NCBI RefSeq assembly: GCF_000342005.1 | Contig: NZ_AOHO01000064.1 | Location: 1-64,000 of the forward strand | Source of the DNA: Amycolatopsis decaplanina DSM 44594 | GTDB lineage: Bacteria > Actinomycetota > Actinomycetes > Mycobacteriales > Pseudonocardiaceae | Length of the DNA: 64,000 nucleotides | Direction of reading: 5' to 3' | In this document: in pieces, positions 39,235-46,286 of the stretch | How the letters are laid out: each line of letters begins with the position of its first letter | Numbering within the stretch: position 1 is the stretch's first letter | Made by a program: the position numbers and the translations under genes | Notes under the pieces: generated by a model | What the model saw: only the letters and a program-made list of their open reading frames with translations | What the model was told of the DNA's origin: nothing | The model's database searches: none

Positions 39235-39425
39235 GGGGCGCCTGAGAGTTTCACCCGAGTGTTGAGCCGGGCTTGCACCGTCGGCGGGGCCGCCAGGCTG
39301 TGACCTGGCGAACCACTTTCCAGAGGCGTCTCTTCCGCGCGGTCCAGGGTGCCTGAGAGGTTCCGGGGAGGACTTGCTCCTTCGGCGCCGAGCTCAACGG
39401 TTATCGACTCGGTCTCTCCCGCGCG
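39235..39425 (-). ncRNA. Tandem glycine riboswitch of gcvP
   Basis: Read on the minus strand, two glycine-aptamer copies are visible. The first opens with GGGAGAG, has GCGCCGAAGGAGCAA and closes with ACCTCTCAGGCACC; the second has CGCCGACGGTGCAAGCCC and closes with GTGAAACTCTCAGGCGCC. The short linker between them holds GGAAGAGACGCCTCTGG. This two-aptamer form normally switches on the downstream gcv gene when glycine is high. It ends about 77 bp before the gcvP ATG, which leaves room for a terminator or ribosome-site switch. Confidence 0.93.
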
Positions 39426-39477
39426 GATTCGTCGACCGCGGAAGCGAGCCTACCCTGCCGCCCGCGCGGCTTCATGA

Positions 39478-40059
39478 TCAGCCGGTGCGACGTGCGTTAC
39501 GTCGCTGAGTGAGCTCGTCCGGCGTGACCGTTTCGATCACGCCGCCGTCGGCCCGCTCCGCCGGGAACTCGTGGATGGTGCCGCTGATCTCCTGCATCGC
39601 GCCGCTGACCGCGATCCCGAAGACACCCTGCCCGCCCTGGAGTAAATCGACGATCTCTTCGGGCGAGGTGCACTCGTAAACGGTGGTGCCGTCGGAGAAC
39701 AGGGTGACCTTGGCGAGGTCTCGGACCCCGCGCAGCCGCAGGTGGTCGACGGCGACACGGATGTTCTGCAGGGAGACACCGGTGTCCAGCAGGCGCTTGA
39801 CGACCTTCAGGACGAGGATGTCCTTGAACGAGTAGAGCCGCTGCGAACCGGAGCCGTGCGCGGTACGGATGCTCGGCGCGACCAGCTTCGTGCGGGCCCA
39901 GTAGTCGAGCTGCCGGTAGGTGATCCCGGCGATCTGGCAGGCGGCGGGACCGCGGTAGCCGACGAGTTCGTCCGGAAGGGAAGAGTCGGGGAACAGCTCG
40001 CCCTGCTCGCCGTCAGCGACCGGAACGAGCGGCTCTTGAGGGCTACCAGCCTCGACCAC
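39478..40059 (-). CDS. MerR-family regulator (Rv1830-like)
   Basis: The 193-residue protein has a MerR helix-turn-helix (GPAACQIAGITYRQLDYWART, about 37-57, then LVAPSIRTAHGSGSQRLYSF) and a C-terminal region (VTLFSDGTTVYECTSPEEIV) that closely resembles M. tuberculosis Rv1830, a regulator linked with growth and antibiotic recovery. It keeps the same place between gcvP and the bifunctional-nuclease gene. The GTG start at 40059 has GGGAGG six bases upstream; the open frame to 40191 lacks support. Confidence 0.88.
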   Translation of the reverse strand: MVEAGSPQEPLVPVADGEQGELFPDSSLPDELVGYRGPAACQIAGITYRQLDYWARTKLVAPSIRTAHGSGSQRLYSFKDILVLKVVKRLLDTGVSLQNIRVAVDHLRLRGVRDLAKVTLFSDGTTVYECTSPEEIVDLLQGGQGVFGIAVSGAMQEISGTIHEFPAERADGGVIETVTPDELTQRRNARRTG

Positions 40060-40319
40060 GCCATGCCTCCCCTCGCCCGACCTGGTGGCCGGCGAACAAA
40101 GCCGCGCGGACCCACGTGAGTCCGCACCGGAGTCAACCGTCAAGACGAATGCCCCAGACATCCGAATCACACCTTGGCGATTCACCTTCATTGACGGTAA
40201 GCGCGTCCGGCAAAGCGGTCAACGCGACGCGCGGTCGGCCTCAAGCTCTTCTTGAGGCTTGTCGAGGACGGTCCCCCGTTCGGCCGCACACTTGCCACTT
40301 TTACTCAGTCGTGTTAATT

Positions 40320-40337
40320 TTTACTCATGCAAGTAAA
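40320..40337. promoter_or_regulatory. Inverted repeat over the TetR start codon, possible autoregulatory operator
   Basis: TTTACT and AGTAAA flank CATGCA to form an 18-bp inverted repeat spanning the ATG of the TetR gene. A further TTTTACTCA lies about 20 bp upstream (40299-40307), in an AT-rich patch unusual for this DNA. The position suits self-repression by the TetR protein. Confidence 0.5.
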
Positions 40338-40971
40338 TCCCTCCACCCGAAGTGCCATGCAAGAGGTCCAGGCGGAGCTGGGGCTGTCGGTCACCGAGGC
40401 GGCCCGGCGGGCCCAGATCGTCGGAGCCACGATCGCGACGATCTCGGATCTCGGCTACCACAAGACGTCGTTCGCGAAGATCAAGGAGCGGGCCGGGTTG
40501 TCCAGCACCCGGATCATCTCGTACCACTTCACCAACAAGGCCGGCCTGATGCAGGCCGTGGTCACCACCGCGACGGGAATGAAGGACAAGTTCCTAGAGG
40601 AGCGGATCCAGGGCACGACCGACCGGGCAGGGCTGCTGCGCGGTTACATCGAGGCGGAGATCGCGTTCCTCGGTTCGTACCCGGAACTGGTGCGGGTCAT
40701 GGTCGAGATGGCTTCGAGCGGATCGGACGCCGAGGGCTGGTTCATGTCGGCGCCGATCGTCGAAGAGTTCCGGACGGGACGGCTCGAACGGCAGCTGCGC
40801 CAGGGTCAGCAGGAAGGCGCTTTCGGCGACTTCGCGCCGGACGTGATGGCGCTGTCGATCGCGCAGGCCATCGACGGCGTCGCGGCGAAGTTCGCGGCGG
40901 ATCCGAAGCTGAACCTGGAGCGGTACGGGCGGGAACTGGCGGACCTGTTCCTCAAGGCGACCGCGGCCTGA
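40327..40971 (+). CDS. TetR-family regulator
   Basis: The 214-residue product has a TetR helix-turn-helix (ISDLGYHKTSFAKIKERAGL, about 38-57, then SSTRIISYHFTNKAGLMQAV) and an all-helical ligand domain. It stands alone on the plus strand between two minus-strand genes that are close neighbours in mycobacteria, so it looks inserted. The 3' end abuts a palindromic repeat. Its targets are unknown; a palindrome over its own start suggests autoregulation. Confidence 0.87.
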   Translation: MQVNPSTRSAMQEVQAELGLSVTEAARRAQIVGATIATISDLGYHKTSFAKIKERAGLSSTRIISYHFTNKAGLMQAVVTTATGMKDKFLEERIQGTTDRAGLLRGYIEAEIAFLGSYPELVRVMVEMASSGSDAEGWFMSAPIVEEFRTGRLERQLRQGQQEGAFGDFAPDVMALSIAQAIDGVAAKFAADPKLNLERYGRELADLFLKATAA

Positions 40972-41017
40972 CTCGTGAGTGGTGAGGACGGTTAGAACCG
41001 TCCTTGCCACTCACGAG
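40972..41017. repeat. 46-bp palindromic intergenic repeat, intact copy
   Basis: It begins one base after the TetR stop and ends five bases before the stop of the convergent bifunctional-nuclease gene. Arms pair fully with two G-T wobbles that replace A-T and G-C pairs of the other copies, so pairing has been kept despite substitutions. Confidence 0.85.
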
Positions 41018-41022
41018 ACCGA

Positions 41023-41496
41023 TCACGTATCCGCACCCCGAAAATCCTCTGGCGAAACGGAGTCGAGGAACTCGCGGAACTTCTCGACCTCGTCCTCCTG
41101 CTCGTCGGGGATGATGAGGCCCGCTTCCTCCAGCACCGCGTCCACGGCGTGGATCGGGACCCCCACCCGCAGCGCCAGCGCCACCGAATCGCTCGGTCGC
41201 GCCGAAACCCGGATGTCCCCGTCGAAGACCAGTTCCGCGAAGAACGTGCCTTCCTTCAGATCGGTGATGACGACCTGCTCCAGTTCACGGCCCAACGCGC
41301 CGATGACCTCCTTGAGCAGGTCATGGGTGAGCGGACGGGCCGGGCGGACTCCCTGCTGCTCCAAGGCGATGGCGGTGGCCTCGACCGAGCCGATCCAGAT
41401 CGGCAGGTAACGCTCGCCTTCGGTTTCCCGTAGCAACAAGATCGGCTGATTCGCGGGTAGCTCCACCCGCACGCCGACGACGCGCATCTCGCTCAT
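41023..41496 (-). CDS. Bifunctional nuclease family protein (DUF151, Rv1829-like)
   Basis: The 157-residue protein is a BFN/DUF151 member (GVRVELPANQPILLLRE, about 8-24; RYLPIWIGSVEATAIALEQQ; HDLLKEVIGAL; RPSDSVALALRVGVPI). Plant members were reported to degrade RNA and DNA; the bacterial function is unsettled. The gene is the counterpart of Rv1829 and keeps its place between two MerR genes. ATG 41496 with GGAGG upstream. About 220 bp separate it from the next gene and show no feature I recognise. Confidence 0.9.
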   Translation of the reverse strand: MSEMRVVGVRVELPANQPILLLRETEGERYLPIWIGSVEATAIALEQQGVRPARPLTHDLLKEVIGALGRELEQVVITDLKEGTFFAELVFDGDIRVSARPSDSVALALRVGVPIHAVDAVLEEAGLIIPDEQEDEVEKFREFLDSVSPEDFRGADT

Positions 41497-41716
41497 CGGG
41501 CTTCGCCTCCCTCTCGTGCGCACGGGCTGCAACGCTTGTCTCGACGACCAAGCGCCGGCAGTCCCGACGCTACCCGTCTTCCGAGCGCTGTGCTCGCTGT
41601 CTCCGACATTCTCGGTTCGCCCGTGGCAAACCCAACTCTCACGGTACGGCATAGGGTGCCGAACATTCAGTCATTGACAAGTGGCCTCGCAACGGCTCGC
41701 GGTTCCCCGATGCCGT

Positions 41717-42478
41717 TCAACCGCCCGTGACAGCCCGTATTCCGGCCTTCACCAAGAGCGTGTGCAACGCCACGGTCAAGGCGGCGAGCTCACGGACGAC
41801 TTCGTCGCCCCTCGCCTGGGCGTCCTCGTCACGATGCCGATACACCGGGGTCACGATCTGCTCCAGCAGACCGACCTCACGGTCGGCCGCGGCCCGGAAG
41901 GCACGCAGATGTCTCGGCTCTATACCGAATTCGGTCATCGCTTTCACGGTCTTCGCCACGAGGACCGCGTCGGGATCGAAGAACCCCGCCGCTCCTGGGC
42001 GCACTAGACCGTATTGCCGCAGCTCAGCCAGGGTGGCGGCGTCGATGCTTGCCTGACGGAGCAGCTCTTCCTCGGTCAGCCTGATCTCGCGATCGGTCTC
42101 GAAGTCCCCGGGGGACGGCAGTCCGCCGTTTTCCCCGGGGGCGTCGAGTGACACGAGTTTGCGAGGCAGCCTCGGCATCGCCGCGGCGGGCGCGGCGCCC
42201 TGATCCGCCGCGTCCAGCTGTTCCTTGATGACCTTCAGCGGGAGATAGTGATCCCGCTGGGCGGACAGGACGAACCGCAACCGCTCCACGTCCGCCGGAG
42301 CGAACTGCCGGTACCCCGACGGGGTCCGGCCCGGCTGGACCAGACCCTCCGCCTCGAGGAACCGGATTTTGGAGATGGTGACATCGGGGAAGTCGCCGCG
42401 CAGTTGTGCCAGCACGGCCCCGATGCTCAACCCATCGCGCTGCGACGCATCCCGATCAGGCCGCCCGGCCGCCGTCAC
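41717..42478 (-). CDS. ftsR: MerR-family regulator FtsR-like (Rv1828 homologue)
   Basis: The 253-residue product has a MerR helix-turn-helix (SIGAVLAQLRGDFPDVTISK, about 18-37, with IRFLEAEGLV) and matches Rv1828 of M. tuberculosis and FtsR of Corynebacterium glutamicum, an activator of ftsZ. The C-terminal half (GIEPRHLRAFRAAADREVGL) is also conserved. The start overlaps the garA stop by four bases (GTGA). The symbol is transferred by homology. Confidence 0.85.
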   Translation of the reverse strand: MTAAGRPDRDASQRDGLSIGAVLAQLRGDFPDVTISKIRFLEAEGLVQPGRTPSGYRQFAPADVERLRFVLSAQRDHYLPLKVIKEQLDAADQGAAPAAAMPRLPRKLVSLDAPGENGGLPSPGDFETDREIRLTEEELLRQASIDAATLAELRQYGLVRPGAAGFFDPDAVLVAKTVKAMTEFGIEPRHLRAFRAAADREVGLLEQIVTPVYRHRDEDAQARGDEVVRELAALTVALHTLLVKAGIRAVTGG

Positions 42479-42942
42479 CGTGCCCCCTGGCCCCCGTGAC
42501 CCGGGCCGGTCAGGAAGACCAGGCGGAACTTGCCGATCTGCACCTCGTCGCCACCGGCGAGGACGGCCTGGTCGACCGGCTCGCGGTTGACGTAGGTGCC
42601 GTTGAGGCTGCCGACGTCGATGACGACGAACTCGCCGCCCTCACGGCGGAACTCGGCGTGCCGCCGCGAGACCGTGACGTCGTCGAGGAAGATGTCGCTG
42701 TCCGGGTGCCGTCCCGCGCTGGTGGTGTCGCGGTCCAGCAGGAAGCGCGAACCCGCGTTCGGGCCCCGCTTGACGACCAGCAGCGCGGAACCCGCGGGCA
42801 GCGCGTCCACGCCCTGGACGGGGGTCTCGGCAGCCGGAGGAGCCTCAGTGCCTTCGACGTCGGCCAGGAAGTCGGCCCGGAAGACAGAAGTCCGCTCCGG
42901 AGACTGCTCCGGGGGAACGCCGGGCCCGTCGTTCGTGCTCAC
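42475..42942 (-). CDS. garA: FHA-domain metabolic regulator GarA/OdhI
   Basis: The 155-residue protein has a short N-terminal tail and a C-terminal FHA domain (SAGRHPDSDIFLDD, VSRRHAEF, GSLNGTYVN). GarA/OdhI binds and inhibits 2-oxoglutarate dehydrogenase and tunes glutamate enzymes; phosphorylation of the tail by PknB or PknG makes the tail bind its own FHA domain and relieves inhibition. The tail motif here is ERTSVFRAD (T18), where mycobacterial and corynebacterial proteins have ETTSVFRAD: the first threonine is an arginine. Coupled to the downstream MerR gene. Confidence 0.95.
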   Translation of the reverse strand: MSTNDGPGVPPEQSPERTSVFRADFLADVEGTEAPPAAETPVQGVDALPAGSALLVVKRGPNAGSRFLLDRDTTSAGRHPDSDIFLDDVTVSRRHAEFRREGGEFVVIDVGSLNGTYVNREPVDQAVLAGGDEVQIGKFRLVFLTGPGHGGQGAR

Positions 42943-43067
42943 CTGAGCTCTCCTAACGCATGTGTGTTGCCACTACTCAAGAACGTGTGGAGGACAAACG
43001 TACCGTGCCTGATCGAATCTCCGGCCCGCGGCTCCCCCTACTCTTCCCGAAGGGCCACGGCCTGCGA

Positions 43068-43451
43068 CTATTCCTTGATCAGAGCCTGGTACGCCTCGGC
43101 CTCCAGCAGGGAGTCCACCGAACTCACGTCGTCGAGGCGGAGTTCGATCAGCCAGCCCTCGCCGTAGGGGTCGCTGTTGATCAGCTCGGGCGACTCGGTC
43201 ACCGCGTCGTTGACCGCGACCACCTCACCGTCGAGCGGGGCGAAGAGCTCCGAGACGCTCTTGGTCGACTCGACCTCGCCGAACGCGTCGCCCGAACCGA
43301 GCTGTTTGCCGACCTCGGGCAGTTCGACGAACACCACGTCACCGAGCTGGTCCTGCGCGTACTCCGTGATGCCCACGCGCACGAGCCCTCCGTCGCGCAC
43401 GGAGACCCACTCGTGTTCCTCGGTGTATCGCAGTTCTTCTGGAGTGGACAA
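43068..43451 (-). CDS. gcvH: Glycine cleavage system H protein
   Basis: The 127-residue lipoyl carrier shuttles the aminomethyl group between the P and T proteins. The lipoylated lysine is K64 in ESTKSVSEL, and the fold is typical, with YTEEHEWV near the start. The TTG at 43451 is chosen because GGGGAG lies five bases upstream and homologues begin here. The garA gene starts 125 bp further on, as in Rv1826-Rv1827. Confidence 0.95.
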   Translation of the reverse strand: MSTPEELRYTEEHEWVSVRDGGLVRVGITEYAQDQLGDVVFVELPEVGKQLGSGDAFGEVESTKSVSELFAPLDGEVVAVNDAVTESPELINSDPYGEGWLIELRLDDVSSVDSLLEAEAYQALIKE

Positions 43452-43515
43452 CGCCGCTCCCCTTTCTGATGCCCCTCGCACGAAACCGACGCGCGCAGTT
43501 TCGCATCCCGCCGGG

Positions 43516-44151
43516 TCACGCGCCCGGCGCCTCCCGCAACTCGACGGGATCGGCCGATCGCAGCGCCCGTGCCGTCTGGACGATGTACAGCACGCCCGAA
43601 TAGACGTACAGGACCGCACCCCACGCCGTGAAGGCGTATCCGATCGGCCGGGCGATCGCGGCGATGTCGGAACCACCCTGGGTGAGCAGCAGGAACGGGA
43701 AGGCGTACATCAGCACGAAGGTGGCGCCCTTGCCGATGTAGGTGACCTCCGGCGGAGCGAAGCCCCGGCGCCGCAGCAGCAGCACGCAGACGCCCAGCAC
43801 GGCCTCACGGACGACCAGCGGGACCACCAGCCACCACGGGATGATGTCGCGGATCAGGAAGGCGATGAGCGTCGCGAGGATGTAGAGCCGGTCGGCGGCG
43901 GGATCGAGCAGCCGGCCGAGCCGCGACATCTGGTTGAGCCAGCGGGCGAGTTTGCCGTCGAGCCAGTCGGTGAGCGCGCTGAACACGAGCAGCGCGAGCG
44001 CCCAGCCGTCCTCTTTCGGGCCGAGAAGCAGCCACAGGAAGACCGGCACTCCGGCGAGCCGGAGGATCGAAAGCATGTTGGGAACGTTCAGGGCCTGCCG
44101 CAGCAGGGAAGGCTCTTCGCTGGTCACGCTCGGTTCGGGGGGCGTACTCAC
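43516..44151 (-). CDS. CDP-alcohol phosphatidyltransferase (PgsA2-like)
   Basis: The 211-residue membrane protein has four to six hydrophobic segments and the CDP-alcohol phosphotransferase motif DGKLARWLNQMSRLGRLLD plus PAADR (D-G-x2-A-R-x8-G-x3-D-x3-D all present). The family joins a CDP-linked lipid to an alcohol such as glycerol-3-phosphate, inositol phosphate or glycerophosphate. It resembles Rv1822 (PgsA2) by position; the exact alcohol is not shown. GTG 44151 start. Confidence 0.9.
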   Translation of the reverse strand: MSTPPEPSVTSEEPSLLRQALNVPNMLSILRLAGVPVFLWLLLGPKEDGWALALLVFSALTDWLDGKLARWLNQMSRLGRLLDPAADRLYILATLIAFLIRDIIPWWLVVPLVVREAVLGVCVLLLRRRGFAPPEVTYIGKGATFVLMYAFPFLLLTQGGSDIAAIARPIGYAFTAWGAVLYVYSGVLYIVQTARALRSADPVELREAPGA

Positions 44152-44188
44152 CCGCTCAGCCTAGCCAGCGGCGGCAGGTCCTCCCGCG

Positions 44189-44422
44189 TCAGCTGGCCCG
44201 GGTGTGCGTCCAGCCTCGGCGTTGCAGGTCCGCGCTGGTCAGCGCCACGGGCCTGCCCCGGTGGTCGGTGCCCATCCAGCGATGATGGCCGGCGGAGCTC
44301 TCCAAGACGTACGGGCGGCCGCCACACCAGACGACGGTGCACGGTGCCGTCGGTGGCAGCTCCGTGCTCGCCGGTGCGGTGGCCTGGGGTGACGCGGGAT
44401 CGGTCTGTTCGTCGGTCTTCAT
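44189..44422 (-). CDS. Small hypothetical protein
   Basis: The 77-residue product has a Thr/Pro/Ala-rich start and a compact C-terminal part: TVVWCGGRPYVLESSAGHHR followed by WMGTDHRGRPVALTSADLQR. The tyrosine, tryptophan and histidine pattern looks like a real small domain, but I recognise no family. The gene lies 37 bp upstream of the CDP-alcohol transferase gene on the same strand. The ribosome site is weak (GTGAGAGCG). Confidence 0.55.
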   Translation of the reverse strand: MKTDEQTDPASPQATAPASTELPPTAPCTVVWCGGRPYVLESSAGHHRWMGTDHRGRPVALTSADLQRRGWTHTRAS

Positions 44423-44730
44423 CGCTCTCACGGTTTCGGTGACGGGGACTGGGACACGCCGGGGCGTTACCTTTGTTTTCGGCAGAACGGGGCCGCGTGT
44501 TAACGGCTCCACACCGGATTCGTCCGATCGGTTCGCAACGACAGCAGGGTGTTGTCGAGCTGTGAACGGCATGTTAGTTGTCCACAATGGACAGTGGTTG
44601 GGCGGTCCTCGCGTACCGCGGCGGCGTGGGCGCGATAGCCTCCCGCGAATCGAACGTGGCTCAATGCCACGACATCGGGCCCGGCCGGGCCAGAATGGGC
44701 CGGCCACGACCGGCCGACGAAAGGATCGCC
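44423..44730. other. 308-bp divergent intergenic region
   Basis: It separates the small hypothetical gene (minus) from the lipoprotein pair (plus) and must hold both promoters. A perfect TGTCCA-CAA-TGGACA palindrome lies at 44579-44593. No open frame here has a convincing start. Confidence 0.5.
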
Positions 44731-45240
44731 TTGCCCGTCTCGACGACCACGGGAACGTGGTGGCGCCTGTTCGCGGCCTGCGCCGTCGCCGGAACGCTCG
44801 CCGCCTGTTCGGGCGAAGATCCGCCACCGCCTGTCACCTCGATGTCGGTGTCGCCCCCCGCGCTCCCCTCGAGCGTGTCCAGCGCGTCGATACCGCCGAT
44901 CCCCTCGCAAACCGCGCCGAGTCCGTCCACCGCCCAGGCCTCCGCCCCCGAACCGAAACCCGCTGAACCGGTACAGGGTTCCTGTGGCACGGTGACCGCG
45001 GCGAGCGGGCTGACCCTGCAGGTGCTCAACGGGCCCGGGGTCTCCTGTGCGGACGCGACCGGGATCGTCGGTTCGTTCCACAAGAGGATCGCCGGACGCC
45101 AGTCCGCGGGCTCGGACGAGCCGGTCAGCGAGACCGTGGACGGATGGCTGTGCGTCTCCGGCGCTCCCGCCGCGCAAGGCGGCACCAGTTGCAGCAAGGG
45201 CGAACAGAACGTGTTCGCCGCCGTCGTCCCCGTCGAATGA
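44731..45240 (+). CDS. Lipoprotein, first of a tandem pair
   Basis: The 169-residue product has a lipoprotein signal with lipobox TLAAC (cysteine near residue 26), a long Ser/Pro linker and a small C-terminal domain with cysteines in GSCGTV, VSCADA, WLCVSG and TSCSKG. The TTG start at 44731 has AAGGA five bases upstream. The same cysteine spacing recurs in the next gene, so the two are tandem paralogues. No family recognised. Confidence 0.78.
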   Translation: MPVSTTTGTWWRLFAACAVAGTLAACSGEDPPPPVTSMSVSPPALPSSVSSASIPPIPSQTAPSPSTAQASAPEPKPAEPVQGSCGTVTAASGLTLQVLNGPGVSCADATGIVGSFHKRIAGRQSAGSDEPVSETVDGWLCVSGAPAAQGGTSCSKGEQNVFAAVVPVE

Positions 45241-45262
45241 ACATCCCCGAGAAGAAGGGCCC

Positions 45263-45649
45263 ATGAAGAGCCTCGCCGTACTTCCCGCCGCGTTCGCCGT
45301 CGTCCTGCTGAGCGGCTGCGGCGCCGATCCCGCCCCGGCGGCCGCGCCATCGTCCTCCCCCGCCTCGGCTCCCTCGGCCGACCAGGCCCTCGCCGGTTCG
45401 CCCTGCGGGGAGGTCACCGGGTTCCAGGGTGCGAAGAACAAGGTCGTCGTCCACGGAAAGACCGACTGCGCCGAAGCGACACAGGTGCTCACGGACTACT
45501 TCTCCAAGCTGACGCCCGCCGAAGCGAAGTCACCGCAAGGACCCGGCCCGGTGGTGGTCGGGGCCTGGACCTGCGGGAGCGGGCCGAACGATCCGGTGAC
45601 GAGCTGCTCGACCGAAGACGAGCGCCAGATCGAAGCGACCCGTTCCTGA
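45263..45649 (+). CDS. Lipoprotein, second of a tandem pair
   Basis: The 128-residue product has lipobox LLSGC (C19) and a C-terminal domain with the pattern SPCGEV, TDCAEA, WTCGSG, TSCSTE, matching its upstream neighbour. GAAGAAGG precedes the ATG, 22 bp after the first gene's stop. The four cysteines could form two disulphides outside the cell. Function unknown. Confidence 0.78.
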   Translation: MKSLAVLPAAFAVVLLSGCGADPAPAAAPSSSPASAPSADQALAGSPCGEVTGFQGAKNKVVVHGKTDCAEATQVLTDYFSKLTPAEAKSPQGPGPVVVGAWTCGSGPNDPVTSCSTEDERQIEATRS

Positions 45650-45658
45650 GGCTTCAGA

Positions 45659-45713
45659 CTCGTGAGCGGTAAGGACGGTTATCGAAGAATAAGGCAAACG
45701 TGTCGTGACCGAG
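45659..45713. repeat. Variant copy of the CTCGTGAG repeat
   Basis: The left arm CTCGTGAGCGGTAAGGACGG matches the intact copies; the right part (AATAAGGCAAACGTGTCGTG then CGAG) matches the variant at 34763-34812 and not the palindromic form. It starts nine bases after the lipoprotein stop. Confidence 0.6.
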
Positions 45714-46078
45714 TTTCCTGTTGCGAAGGCCTTCTTCGCCGGCTTCACAGTGGACAGAGAGTCCTTCGCCGCGCTGTTCTGGACTGACCGAGGGGATCGG
45801 CCGTGCACCGAGTGTCCACAGGGGACACTCCTTGGCGGCAAAATATCCGATTGATGCCCATATGCGCAGTTCGGGCACTTGATCGAGGTCAGTGTCTGTT
45901 AGGGATAGTCGAGAATGCGCCAGGTCGCTGTGGCGAACCGCTCCCGCCGCCAACCCCACCACGCCACATTTGCCCTACCCTCAATAGAACGTCACGGTAT
46001 CGGGCTATTTGCTGCTGACCTGCGCGAGGGCGACGATCCCAGCGGGCATCGACGCGAGGTGACCCCCGTCCCGGACCA

Positions 46079-46129
46079 TGATCAACGGAAGATCCGGGAC
46101 ACTCAACGTCCCCCATCCTCCGTTGATCA
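46079..46129. repeat. Nested inverted repeat
   Basis: Outer arms TGATCAACGGA (46079-46089) and TCCGTTGATCA (46119-46129) are perfect, and an inner GGGAC/GTCCC pair plus GAT/ATC extend the stem to a structured 51-base element. It is unlike the GAAGGCCCC hairpins. It could be an RNA structure or a DNA-binding site. Confidence 0.55.
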
Positions 46130-46160
46130 AGGCTGTGCCACTCAGGTCGCCTGAATGAAA

Positions 46161-46213
46161 TACGTGATGGCCCCCTTCATTGCACTAGGCGCAATGAAGG
46201 GGGCCATCACGTA
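46161..46213. terminator. Perfect 23-bp hairpin upstream of the J-domain operon
   Basis: TACGTGATGGCCCCCTTCAT starts a 23-base arm (46161-46183) that pairs perfectly with 46191-46213 around ACTAGGC. It shares its core with the hairpins at 26469 and 34885. It is 73 bp before the operon start and not directly behind a gene. Confidence 0.7.
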
Positions 46214-46286
46214 CAGGGACCCTTCACGCGCCGACCAGCCCCGAACCCACTTGCCGTCCGAGGTAAGAGTCGTATAGACTCAAACT

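Larger units (their letters stand above)
45650..46286. other. 637-bp intergenic region with repeats and hairpins
   Basis: It holds a decayed palindromic repeat (45659-45713), a possible micro-ORF or repeat remnant at 45705-45854 (plus strand, 49 codons), a nested inverted repeat (46079-46129) and a perfect hairpin (46161-46213) just before the J-domain operon. The hairpin would insulate the operon from upstream transcription. Promoter elements for the operon must lie between about 46214 and 46286, a locally AT-richer stretch (GTCGTATAGACTCAAACTAT). Confidence 0.6.

Noticed and set aside
39159..39278. Upstream in-frame extension of gcvP
   Set aside because: It reads through the glycine riboswitch; the ATG at 39158 has a ribosome site and gives the normal N-terminus.
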